Positions 52,762 through 61,339 of a stretch of 64,000 bases of DNA are shown here, piece by piece. Position numbers and translations under genes: made by a program. A model generated the notes under the pieces. That model did not search any database, was not told the DNA's origin, and saw only the letters and a program-made list of their open reading frames with translations. Location of the stretch: positions 1 to 64,000 of the forward strand of contig JBFWNG010000008.1 in assembly GCA_050251195.1 (NCBI GenBank), written 5' to 3'. The stretch's first letter is position 1, and every line of letters starts with the position of its first letter. This DNA is from JBFWNG01 sp050251195 (GTDB lineage: Bacteria; Bdellovibrionota_B; Oligoflexia; Oligoflexales; Oligoflexaceae).

Positions 52762-54524
52762 ACCGCTTTTTTTTCATCTTCCAATGCTTGGGACAGCAAT
52801 TTTTTGCCTTCTTGAAACTTTCCGTCTTTCATATATAGCTGACCCAACGCGAGCGTAAGCGCCGGCGAATGATCGATCGTATCTCGTATTTTCAACATAT
52901 GATCAATGGCCGTGCGCGTGTGTTCGTAATTAAGACACGATTGTGAAAATGCGAGAATGGCCTGTTTTGAATCGGGTTTCGAAAGGATTGACTTCTCGAA
53001 CCAATAAATTGACTCTCCGTACATATTGAGATTCTTAAACACCATACCCATGCCGAAGAGCGCCTCATAACAATTGGGGAACGCGGCGAGAGCTTTTCTG
53101 TAGTAGAACAGAGCTTCTTCGTAGGAAAACGTTTTGAGCGCAATTTTGGCGAGCGCAATATAAGCGTCCTCTGAGTGATTTTGAAGCTCGACCGATTGTT
53201 CCAGCACCACTCTTGCCTCTTCCAAACGGTTGCATCGCATAAGTGTTTGGCCTTTGATACCCAGAAGGGCAGCCCTCATTTTTACGTCGCTAATACTTAT
53301 CTCTTTCAACTTTTGATCGACAAAAAGCAAGGCGTCTTGTTCGTTGCTGGACGTACTGAGTCTCTTCGCGTCGCTAATTATTTCCGCGGACACTGGCTTT
53401 CTGCTCTTGCCCTCATTAAGCGCAAATAACCCTTCGACAGCGTCAAAAATCGTTTCAACAATCGGTTTGACGTCGAACGCTTTGCTCCCCAGAAGATGAA
53501 TCACCTGCGATGACTCCTGCCAATTGTAGGTCGCACATTCCTCGAGTATCAACCTACCCAATACCTGGGATTTGCCTGCCACGAAGATCGCCCCCGTGTC
53601 CTTGGGCCACAACTCTTCGAACGTATTGGGAACAAATACCGGTATAACTCCGCAGCAATTGGCTTCGATAACGGGCCGCAGCTCTGAAGGTGATTTGTGA
53701 TCCAAGCAGAGCATAAAGTCGCTCGATGAATAAATATCCTGCATGATCGGTCTTGGATCTTGATGTAAGAACTTCACGTTCTGACTAAGGCCATTCTCCG
53801 AAATCATGTACTTGAGGCTGTCCGACATCGGACCGTCGCCTACGAACAAGAACTTGATGCGTCTGAAAATTGTATTGCCATGGAGACGAAGATAACGCAG
53901 AAGCGCCACATATTCTTCCATCAGGGACTTACTTTCAAATCGTTCTGTTATAAGAAAGATAATGTCGTCCGTGTAAAGTCCAGCATAGTTCCTAAATTTC
54001 TGTCTAAAACTTGGCTCTGGCTTAAATCGCTTCGCCGATACCTTCTGGGTTAGCAAGACGATCTTGTTCGAATCAAAGCCGTTCTCAACAAGCCAATCCG
54101 AGATAGAATTGTGAGCGGCGAAGATCAAATGCGGCGTCTTATCAATCTCGTTCCTAATCGAAGACAAATTGTGCTGGGATGCTTCCGTCGAAATGTCCTT
54201 CTTTTCAACGAAGAACAAGATGGGTATTTTATTCTTCTTCGCTGAGCGCACGCCTTGAAACGACGCTAAACTGCCGATGTCCATACAAATGATCAAATCC
54301 ATAGCATACAGCTCGTCCTCAACGCCTCTCAGATAGCCAGGCATGTCGGGCACGTTCTCAAACAATTTATAAGACAATTTAGACGGATAAATTTTCGTCA
54401 AGTTCTCATCGTGCTTGCTAAAGACAGTTAGATCGTAGCGATCCCCAAGGACTTCGATATGACTAAACGCGCTCACATGTTCGAGCGAACCTGATATAAC
54501 GCCAATTTTTTTCTTTACCGACAT
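52758..54524 (-). CDS. Glycosyltransferase (GT-B fold) fused to TPR repeats
   Basis: 588 aa. The first 370 residues follow the two-domain GT-B plan of GT4-like glycosyltransferases, with LFVGDGPMSDSLKYMISENGLSQNVKFLH and SPSELRPVIEANCCGVIPV (in parts). The remaining 200 residues are TPR repeats (EDAYIALAKIALKTFSYEEALFYYRKALAAFP, in parts). TPR-linked glycosyltransferases often act on proteins, so modification of a surface or flagellar protein is conceivable. It follows an S41 protease gene by eight bases. The sugar and acceptor are unknown. Confidence 0.75.
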   Translation of the reverse strand: MSVKKKIGVISGSLEHVSAFSHIEVLGDRYDLTVFSKHDENLTKIYPSKLSYKLFENVPDMPGYLRGVEDELYAMDLIICMDIGSLASFQGVRSAKKNKIPILFFVEKKDISTEASQHNLSSIRNEIDKTPHLIFAAHNSISDWLVENGFDSNKIVLLTQKVSAKRFKPEPSFRQKFRNYAGLYTDDIIFLITERFESKSLMEEYVALLRYLRLHGNTIFRRIKFLFVGDGPMSDSLKYMISENGLSQNVKFLHQDPRPIMQDIYSSSDFMLCLDHKSPSELRPVIEANCCGVIPVFVPNTFEELWPKDTGAIFVAGKSQVLGRLILEECATYNWQESSQVIHLLGSKAFDVKPIVETIFDAVEGLFALNEGKSRKPVSAEIISDAKRLSTSSNEQDALLFVDQKLKEISISDVKMRAALLGIKGQTLMRCNRLEEARVVLEQSVELQNHSEDAYIALAKIALKTFSYEEALFYYRKALAAFPNCYEALFGMGMVFKNLNMYGESIYWFEKSILSKPDSKQAILAFSQSCLNYEHTRTAIDHMLKIRDTIDHSPALTLALGQLYMKDGKFQEGKKLLSQALEDEKKAV

Positions 54525-54532
54525 AAAACTCT

Positions 54533-57028
54533 CTATTCCTTGAGAAAGACTTTTGAAACCCGCTCCATGGGCGTATTAGGAACCGACTGTATCGTAATGC
54601 TAGACCGTATCGGAGTGACCATTTCGTCGGATCGAACCTCCACTCCAAACGTTAGAGTTGGCGACACAATGGTCGAGGATCCTCGTATAGGAATCCGAAC
54701 TATACTTTGATCTCCGCTGTCAATGCCGTCGATCTTTTCTATGCCGGACTGTAAGGTAACTTGATTTCCCGCCAAGTTGACCACTCTAACCCTGAGTTTC
54801 TCTGTGTCCACAGAACCCTGATTCGTCATAGCAACGACCAAGGTTGCAGCCTCCTTGGGTTCCAAAGATCCCTCGACTTGACCGCCAATCTCGTTATTCA
54901 AATCTGCGGTTATAGCCAAATCTATTGGGTCTCGGGATTTGAGATTCATGTTCATGATTCGTGCTGGATTCAGAACCGGCACTCCGTCCAAGGACAATCC
55001 AAATCTCAACAGACTGTGTCTCGGCGACACCGCGTGGTCGATAGGTAACTTCACATTACCCGATCTTTCGCCGTTGGGGCCAATGTTGCCAAGAAGAATC
55101 TCTTGCACGCCAAATTCTGGGTCGTCCGAATAGACGAACATCGAAGCCCTATTAGCAACTTCTCGCCCGTAATTATGGATACTCCACGGAACATTTAGAA
55201 ACATGCCTTTGACGGCATCCATTTTCGCTTCCGTGGTCAGAACGAGGCGCGCCTTGTCATTCGGCGACAGTGATTTGCCTTTTGCCCAGTCTATTCCAAG
55301 TTTACTGCCTAACCAAAGGCTAGCTGTATTATCGAGGTTTTGGATCTGACTTCTGAGATCGTTCATAGCTAATGCAAGCCAATGCGAAGCTCGGATTGCC
55401 CCTTCGGGCAACTGAGATCCGTATTGTTTCGCTACGCTCTCAAGAACGCTCATCGCGACTTTGAGCTCCATATCAGAACTGTTATCGTTGACTTCTTCGT
55501 GTTTGCTGGGTTTCAAGTAATAACCTTTTAGCGAAGCGGCGAAGTACCGCTCCGTGTCAATTTTTTGCCCCCGCTTTAGCGCCAAAGAGTTTTCCAGCAG
55601 ATTCTGATTTAAAATCTCATCATTGCCTTCCGGTTTTTTCACAGGCTGAAGCCAGATATCGGGAACGATACCTGAGTTCTGGATGGAGCGACCGCTAGGG
55701 GTCAGGTATTTCGCGATTGTCAGTTTGAGCGCCTGTTCGCCGGGCAACTCGAAGACCGTTTGTACTGATCCTTTGCCGAAACTTGGTTGGCCAATGACAA
55801 GTGCACGATTTTGATCTTGCAATGCTCCAGCCACGATCTCGCTAGCCGAAGCGGATTCACCGTTTATCAAGACAATGAGAGGATAGTCCAAATCCGAATC
55901 TTCAACATTAGCAACCTCTTCTTCGGTTTTTCTTCCTATAGTTGATACGATCTTGCCTTGCTGAAGAAATAGATCGGACACGCCGACGGCTTGGTCCAAA
56001 AGGCCGCCTGGATTTGACCGTAAATCGAGGATGAGTCCGTGAAGGTTTCCAACCTTTTCTAAAGCGGCGTCAACGGACGAAACGATCTCTTCGGTGGTTT
56101 TGTGCGAGAAGCTGTCCACAGCAAGATGGAGAAAGTTGAAACCGTCAGACTGAATCACTGTAGCCTCGACTGAACTCACCTCAATAATCTCTCTTTTGAG
56201 AGATATGTCCGCCGGAGAAAGTTCCCCATCCCGCAACAAAGACAAATTAACTTCGGTACCCGGCGCCCCTCGCATATATTCGACAAGGTCGTCGAGAGAA
56301 ATGCCAAATGTGTCAACATTGTTTATCTTGGTAATTCGATCATGACTATGTATTCCGATCCGCGCAGCGGGACTGCCGGTCAAAGGCTTAATGACGGTAA
56401 GGAGGTTGTCTCTAATTCCAACGACCACGCCCACCCCGCCAAATGATCCCTCTGTTCCCTGTCGCAATTCGAGATAGCTATTCGTATCAAGAAGAGCACT
56501 GTGCAAGTCCAAACTTGAAAGCATTGCGTTAAGGGTAATAAAGCTTCCAGAGTGATGCCAAAGGTGGGGCTTTTGTGCCGGCACATCGAGGAAATTCGCA
56601 AGTGCCGTCATAGATTCCACCAAGTCGGTATACGTGACACGGCTCGGCACGTGGAGTATGAGTTCCTTGTCTCTGAATTTGATTAAATACTTGTCATCCT
56701 GCGAGTAAATCGTGATCTCGGGATTATCCTTCAATTTCTCTATGGCGGCATTGAGGAGAAATCTGTCGGAAACGAGTTCTTGATCGACATAGTAGTTTTT
56801 GACAATGGAAAGAATGGATTCAACAAATAGACTATTGGCAAGCGTCTGCTCACTCAGTTCGTAGTGGGTGTGAGTCGGCTCGGCAACCTGCGGGGCAGGT
56901 AGAAATCGAGCGGCAAGAGGCTGAAAGAACTGATCTCCAAAGTAAACTCTCGCAAAGATCGCCAAACAAGAGATGGCGGCCAAAATGGCCACAGAAAGGG
57001 CAAGTCGCGATTTTTTCTGGATTTCCAT
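54533..57028 (-). CDS. S41 carboxyl-terminal processing protease with large C-terminal extension
   Basis: 831 aa. One N-terminal membrane helix or uncleaved signal, a pre-region, a PDZ domain (GGVGVVVGIRDNLLTVIKPLTGSPAARIGIHSHD, in parts), then the S41 catalytic domain with the Ser in NGESASASEIVAGAL near residue 393 and the Lys in GQPSFGKGSVQ near 419. About 300 further residues, including beta-rich repeats of an Ig-like kind at the end, are absent from ordinary CtpA. GAGGA precedes the ATG. It probably processes periplasmic proteins near the inner membrane. A sigma-28-like promoter precedes it. Confidence 0.88.
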   Translation of the reverse strand: MEIQKKSRLALSVAILAAISCLAIFARVYFGDQFFQPLAARFLPAPQVAEPTHTHYELSEQTLANSLFVESILSIVKNYYVDQELVSDRFLLNAAIEKLKDNPEITIYSQDDKYLIKFRDKELILHVPSRVTYTDLVESMTALANFLDVPAQKPHLWHHSGSFITLNAMLSSLDLHSALLDTNSYLELRQGTEGSFGGVGVVVGIRDNLLTVIKPLTGSPAARIGIHSHDRITKINNVDTFGISLDDLVEYMRGAPGTEVNLSLLRDGELSPADISLKREIIEVSSVEATVIQSDGFNFLHLAVDSFSHKTTEEIVSSVDAALEKVGNLHGLILDLRSNPGGLLDQAVGVSDLFLQQGKIVSTIGRKTEEEVANVEDSDLDYPLIVLINGESASASEIVAGALQDQNRALVIGQPSFGKGSVQTVFELPGEQALKLTIAKYLTPSGRSIQNSGIVPDIWLQPVKKPEGNDEILNQNLLENSLALKRGQKIDTERYFAASLKGYYLKPSKHEEVNDNSSDMELKVAMSVLESVAKQYGSQLPEGAIRASHWLALAMNDLRSQIQNLDNTASLWLGSKLGIDWAKGKSLSPNDKARLVLTTEAKMDAVKGMFLNVPWSIHNYGREVANRASMFVYSDDPEFGVQEILLGNIGPNGERSGNVKLPIDHAVSPRHSLLRFGLSLDGVPVLNPARIMNMNLKSRDPIDLAITADLNNEIGGQVEGSLEPKEAATLVVAMTNQGSVDTEKLRVRVVNLAGNQVTLQSGIEKIDGIDSGDQSIVRIPIRGSSTIVSPTLTFGVEVRSDEMVTPIRSSITIQSVPNTPMERVSKVFLKE

Positions 57029-57058
57029 CAATCCTCGTATGTTGGCGATCTTTGAGGT

Positions 57059-57085
57059 CTATCGACGAAATCCTGAAAAGATTTA
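57059..57085 (-). promoter_or_regulatory. possible sigma-28 promoter of S41 protease
   Basis: Minus-strand TAAATCTT (57085-57078), 11-nt spacer, GTCGATAG (57066-57059): six of eight bases in each box of the FliA consensus, with exact spacing, about 30 nt before the ATG. Confidence 0.4.
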
Positions 57086-57287
57086 CTCCCTTCCTGAAAG
57101 GCTTAGCCCCAACACCCTGATCCTTAAGGAATTCAGCTCATTTTCAGGTTTTTCCAATTACTAACACTATGTAATTACTAGGTTTTTTTTGAGCCTTTAA
57201 GATTTTTCAAATTTTATTTAATTAAAAAAAATTTTTTACCGATCTTGTAATTAGGGCATGCGAGATGTCAAAAAACAGGATTTTGCT

Positions 57288-58775
57288 ATGAAGATAAGAT
57301 CGGTTACGTCAACACACCTGGGTTTGTGCTTTGCACTTCTTTTTGGGCTAACTTTCCCCACTACCTTGTTCGCCACCGAACAAGAGGACAGGGATTTGGA
57401 AAGAGATTTATGGCTCGCCACGGACGCCGAATTGCCGGCTCTTGAACTGCGTATTTCGCGGATCATGCAGACGGATCCAAAATCCAGCTTTGCCCATTAC
57501 CTTATGGCAAATCTTTTTCTCAAAATGTACTCGGCCGAACCAACAAACACGAAGTACCTAAAACAAGCTGCCCAGCTCAGTCAGGAAGTGATCGACCTCG
57601 ACAGCAAAGACGATTTTGGCTTTATTGCAACGGCTCAAATTTTGGACATTACAGGACAGCAAGAGAATGCTCTGAAGGTCCTTGACGACTATGTAACGAT
57701 GTCAAAAAAAGCAACGTGGCGAATTTACTTTTTAAAAGCTCGCCTGAAATCGGATCAGGTTAGTACAGAAGAAACGTTAGCGATGCTTGAAAAAGCCCTG
57801 TCGGAAAGCGACGCCATAAAACCGGCTATTGTTCCGTACGTCATCGCCATATTGCGCTCTCAGTCTTCGGGAGAAGAACTCGCGACCCAGCTCGACTCAT
57901 GGAATAAGAAATTTCCCGACCTTTTGTTTGAACACAACAAAGCCATCGCGTTATCTCAAGACCAGCACTTCGAAGAAGCACACAAACTCTATAGCCAAAT
58001 CGAAGCAAATAACCCGTCGTTCTATGAGGCAAAAATAAATGACGGCATCATACTCTATTCCAAACTTGGCAAGCCAGAACAAGCCAGTGCTTTGTTTGAA
58101 GAAGTAAAAAACGCGCCCATTAAGATCACCGGCAATACGCGCAGCGTCGCGCTAACCCACTTGGGTATCGTTAACATACAAGAAAAGAAATTCGATCAAG
58201 CGGAAACAAATTTTATCGCCGCTCTTAAACTCCACAATCAATATCCGGATATTGTGGCTTTCATCGTCAGAGCATACAGGGATAACAAAGCTTCAAACCA
58301 GCTCCTCAGCTTCATGATGAAACTCAACGAAGAAATCCCAGGAGAAAGCTCACTTCATGCTTTCAAAGGCGAGATTCTTTTGGAAGATCTTAGCGACCCT
58401 GACAAAGCAATCTTCGCGTACAAGGACGCGATTGCACTCGAGCCCAACAAAAGCGAATATTACACAGCGCTTGGTCTGACCTATTACAAGAAAAAGGATT
58501 GGGACAAGGCACTTTCTGAGTTCGCCGCCGCAATAGAAGTAAACCCAGAGGACGCCGTCGCTTACTACAATGAGGCCTGTGTTTTAGCCCTTACGGGTAA
58601 AGAAGACAAAGCCATGACATCTTTAAAGCGAGCGATACAACTCGATCCGACGCTTCAGCACACAGCGAAAGACGACAAAGACTTTGCAGGAATAAGGGAG
58701 AAAAATAACTTCCAGATCCTCATTTCCAATACGACTCAGGAATCTTATAAACCGGCTACGTTGGAGACGCCGTAA
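57288..58775 (+). CDS. Secreted TPR-repeat protein
   Basis: 495 aa from the ATG at 57288 (AGGA upstream); an ATG ten codons earlier is possible. A signal peptide ends near LFA. The mature protein is a chain of tetratricopeptide repeats from about residue 60, best formed at 370-450 (AIFAYKDAIALEPN, YYTALGLTYYKKKDWDKALSEFAAAIEVNP, YYNEACVLALTGKEDKAMTSLKRAIQLDP, in parts). Periplasmic scaffold or adaptor; no enzyme domain. Divergent from the S41 protease gene. Confidence 0.8.
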   Translation: MKIRSVTSTHLGLCFALLFGLTFPTTLFATEQEDRDLERDLWLATDAELPALELRISRIMQTDPKSSFAHYLMANLFLKMYSAEPTNTKYLKQAAQLSQEVIDLDSKDDFGFIATAQILDITGQQENALKVLDDYVTMSKKATWRIYFLKARLKSDQVSTEETLAMLEKALSESDAIKPAIVPYVIAILRSQSSGEELATQLDSWNKKFPDLLFEHNKAIALSQDQHFEEAHKLYSQIEANNPSFYEAKINDGIILYSKLGKPEQASALFEEVKNAPIKITGNTRSVALTHLGIVNIQEKKFDQAETNFIAALKLHNQYPDIVAFIVRAYRDNKASNQLLSFMMKLNEEIPGESSLHAFKGEILLEDLSDPDKAIFAYKDAIALEPNKSEYYTALGLTYYKKKDWDKALSEFAAAIEVNPEDAVAYYNEACVLALTGKEDKAMTSLKRAIQLDPTLQHTAKDDKDFAGIREKNNFQILISNTTQESYKPATLETP

Positions 58776-58861
58776 ACATCGTCTTGCGCTCGCCCTCATG
58801 ATTAGATTAGACCGCCAGAGGGCGCAAGAACCTCCACCTCGAGTTCACTCCATTTGAATTC

Positions 58862-58936
58862 TTCAGCGTTTCCAAACTCCGCGTTTCCGCGTTCCCATAT
58901 CTTGATGGCGGAAGCGCGGAGTTTGGAAACGCCGAA
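58862..58936. repeat. large inverted repeat (25-bp stem)
   Basis: Positions 58866-58890 and 58908-58932 are inverted copies over 25 bp with one mismatch (a G-U pair in RNA), separated by a 17-nt loop; four more base pairs extend it to 58862-58936 across one further mismatch. The core of each arm is GTTTCCAAACTCCGCG or its complement. No T-run on either side. It lies between the converging TPR and DUF1343 genes. Confidence 0.85.
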
Positions 58937-58962
58937 ATGCTCAATAACCGAGTCGGGATCGC

Positions 58963-60168
58963 CTATGAAGGCCTCATCTCGCGAGGATAAAGCAAGTATT
59001 CGCGCACGGACTCACCGTACTCTTTTAGCCCTTGCTTCCAAAACTTGTCGTGGACGTCAAAATGGGGAGCGGTGAACTGACGCTCGGCAAGGAAGGTACC
59101 CATGACGAGATTGATGGGATTGTTGACGTAATCGTACTCGTAAGGCGGTTGCTTCCAAGCGAAATCACTTCCGCCAAGGTCAATGAAAGACCTCACGATC
59201 GCGATTCCTAAATCGAGCAAACGCAGTTTATGCGGATCCAATATGTGGATTTGGAATCCAGCGCACGCCTTGCCGGCCCACTTTTGAAAGGTAGGTTGGA
59301 AGGACGTTGGGCGCAAGAAAACGCCGCAATCTTCGCCTACGTATTTCATGACCCGTTCCACCAATTGTCGCGAATCGCTGATGTAAGGCGCCCCGATGAA
59401 CTGGAAAGGCAATCCGGTGCCGCGCCCTTCCGAGATGTTGGTTCCTTCTATAAGAACCGTGGCCGGATATATGTAGATGGATTCTACAGTTGGAACATTC
59501 GGGGAAGTCAATGTCCAATGTCGACCCAACTCGTGCCACATGGCTTGGGGATTCCAATTTTCCATTGAGACTATTGATAGGTCTGCTTTGATCTGCGCGT
59601 TAAAGAGTCTTGCAGCTTCGCCCAGAGTGAGGCCATGCCGCATCGGTATGGCAAATTCCCCCACAAAGGATTTCGCGTCGGTCTCGAGCACCCTGCCGTC
59701 AATTGCGACTCCGCCAAGAGGGTTGGGCCTATCAAGGATGACGACGCGTTTGCCGTATTTTTTTGCGGCGCGGAGACAAGCCGCCATGGTGTACTTGAAC
59801 GTATAGACTCGACAACCCGTAATCTGAAGATCGATGACTATCGTGTCTACCGACGCGAGCATCTCTTCAGTAGGTTCTCGGGTCTCCGAGTAGAGACTGT
59901 ATACGGGAACGCGCGTTGTCCGGTCCGTTTCGTGGGGGCTTTCGATCATGTTGTCTTGAAGCGTCGCTTCGATGCCGTGCTGGGGACCAAACAATGCTTT
60001 AAAGTTGGATCCGAGGAGTCTCTGCATTATGGAATGTGCATGTTCGAAGTTGTGGGTAAGGGAAGCTTGATTGCACAACAAACCAACGCGCCCCCAATCG
60101 TCTTTAAGCTTCGGGTTCTTTGCGATGCGTTCGAGGCCAAGCTGCAAAGATTTGGCCGCCTGTGCCAT
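58963..60168 (-). CDS. DUF1343 protein, NamZ-type exo-beta-N-acetylmuramidase (GH171)
   Basis: 401 aa from the ATG at 60168, with GGAG eight bases upstream. The family pattern is clear: GRVGLLCNQASLTHNF, LFGPQHGIEATLQDNM, VPVYSLYSETREPTEEML, IDLQITGCRVYTF, LDRPNPLGG, EGTNISEGRGTGLPFQFIGAP (in parts). The B. subtilis member NamZ releases MurNAc from the non-reducing ends of cell-wall chains. No signal peptide is visible, so it may act in the cytosol on recycled or imported muropeptides. It follows a small gene by two bases. Confidence 0.88.
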   Translation of the reverse strand: MAQAAKSLQLGLERIAKNPKLKDDWGRVGLLCNQASLTHNFEHAHSIMQRLLGSNFKALFGPQHGIEATLQDNMIESPHETDRTTRVPVYSLYSETREPTEEMLASVDTIVIDLQITGCRVYTFKYTMAACLRAAKKYGKRVVILDRPNPLGGVAIDGRVLETDAKSFVGEFAIPMRHGLTLGEAARLFNAQIKADLSIVSMENWNPQAMWHELGRHWTLTSPNVPTVESIYIYPATVLIEGTNISEGRGTGLPFQFIGAPYISDSRQLVERVMKYVGEDCGVFLRPTSFQPTFQKWAGKACAGFQIHILDPHKLRLLDLGIAIVRSFIDLGGSDFAWKQPPYEYDYVNNPINLVMGTFLAERQFTAPHFDVHDKFWKQGLKEYGESVREYLLYPREMRPS

Positions 60169-60170
60169 TC

Positions 60171-60407
60171 CTAGCTCCGCGTATGGATTTTTTCGAGGAT
60201 TAAATTGAGACACTCGGGGATAGTTTTGCCGCTAACGGTTTCTATGACAAAGTTTTTGTCCACGGAATGCTCCGCGTGCGCCGAGCAGTTGCCTGTGACG
60301 TACTCGTCCACTTCGATGAGATAGGTAGCGCCCTTATGCATGTATGTAAAATTGCGAACCTGCATAAGCTTGCCGCCTGCCGGGACTTTGACGTTCTTCC
60401 AATCCAT
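60171..60407 (-). CDS. Small conserved-looking protein
   Basis: 78 aa. No signal sequence or domain I recognise. It reads like a small folded cytosolic protein with beta-strands (MQVRNFTYMHKGATYLIEVDEYVTG) and a C-terminal helix (TIPECLNLILEKIHTR), and contains two cysteines. AGGTATTC precedes the ATG. It is co-transcribed with the DUF1343 gene two bases downstream. Confidence 0.6.
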   Translation of the reverse strand: MDWKNVKVPAGGKLMQVRNFTYMHKGATYLIEVDEYVTGNCSAHAEHSVDKNFVIETVSGKTIPECLNLILEKIHTRS

Positions 60408-60525
60408 GAATACCTCGCAAAATTCAGCGCGATGCGACCGCTTTGTTTATTGTGACATAAATTAAACTTTAAAGGATATTTCGGGTGGAGTCCAGAGGTG
60501 ATGTTTGGCAGCGTCCAATTCGCTT

Positions 60526-60774
60526 CTAGCGCTTGAGTTTCTCCAGAACCTTGTACAGACGACTTGATAGCGAAGACGCGTCCTGAGTCTTGCCGCTCAA
60601 AATTGTTTTTATCCGGCGTATACCAAGGTCGTTTTCCGCCTTTATCGTGGGCGTTTCGACGACGTTGCCTATACCTGAGCTTACGATTTTCGGCATCGGT
60701 TTTACTGCAGCCAATCCGTCAGTTGCGGTCAAGACTGCGACTATAAACGTGACAATAAAAATAGAACGCTTCAT
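60526..60774 (-). CDS. Small secreted protein
   Basis: 82 aa from the ATG at 60774 (an ATG three codons upstream is less well placed). A signal peptide ends near GLAA; the mature 60 residues are Lys/Arg-rich with a C-terminal helix (SSRLYKVLEKLKR). No family recognised; the short length makes the call moderately certain. Confidence 0.5.
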   Translation of the reverse strand: MKRSIFIVTFIVAVLTATDGLAAVKPMPKIVSSGIGNVVETPTIKAENDLGIRRIKTILSGKTQDASSLSSRLYKVLEKLKR

Positions 60775-60856
60775 AGATCCCATTCCCCATGGTTTCTCTA
60801 AAGCGGGCTGTTTTTCTCTATATTAATTAGATCGGAATATGAGATAAGGACATGAG

Positions 60857-61246
60857 CTACGCAGCGCCATTTCCTGATTCATCCTCTGGTTTCACTAGGT
60901 TAGCGTCGATAAAATCCTTCAATTTATCCTCGTTGTCCTTGTCGATTTGGACAATTCTGATAGCGATGCCCGGAATCGACCCATTGTCCGAACGGTGGAC
61001 CACACGCGCCATTTTGCCATTGAAAAACACTGTTTGACCGTCATCAAACTGCATCCAGACTTCCATAATGCTTGAAGCGTTGAACGGGAACCGTCCAGGA
61101 TTCTCAAACTCCAGGAAAAACCCTGTATTTGAGATGTCGCGGGTCTGCAGCTCATACTTAACTTGAGCGCCAATGGAGCACATTACCACGCGCAGCGGTT
61201 GGTCCAATCTTATGCGTTTTACTCGGCGGTGATCGCGATTCTTCAT
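60857..61246 (-). CDS. PilZ-domain protein
   Basis: 129 aa. The cyclic di-GMP contact residues are intact: R7-x3-R11 in RRVKR and D37-x-S39-x2-G42 in DISNTG. The rest follows the PilZ barrel with a C-terminal helix. It should bind cyclic di-GMP and pass the signal to a partner, as YcgR does at the flagellar motor. A good sigma-28-type promoter 35 nt upstream links it to motility. The terminal ten residues are a Glu/Gly tail. Confidence 0.85.
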   Translation of the reverse strand: MKNRDHRRVKRIRLDQPLRVVMCSIGAQVKYELQTRDISNTGFFLEFENPGRFPFNASSIMEVWMQFDDGQTVFFNGKMARVVHRSDNGSIPGIAIRIVQIDKDNEDKLKDFIDANLVKPEDESGNGAA

Positions 61247-61279
61247 GAATTTGCCCCGGAATCGATGTCCTCATTCTAT

Positions 61280-61306
61280 CCATCGGCTATCGGGGCAAAA
61301 AGTTTA
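61280..61306 (-). promoter_or_regulatory. putative sigma-28 promoter of PilZ gene
   Basis: Minus-strand TAAACTTT (61306-61299, seven of eight), 11-nt spacer, GCCGATGG (61287-61280, six of eight). Spacing equals the FliA consensus. Lies about 35 nt before the ATG. Confidence 0.5.
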
Positions 61307-61339
61307 TACAGTCGGGGCTAAAATTTTATCCCCTTGAAA

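Noticed and set aside
57218..57245. Sigma-28-like ACCGATCT before the secreted TPR gene
   Set aside because: Only the CCGAT core fits; the surrounding tract is so AT-rich that a -35 match is meaningless.
59635..60174. 179-codon plus-strand frame
   Set aside because: Antisense to the DUF1343 gene, whose family motifs run through the whole region.
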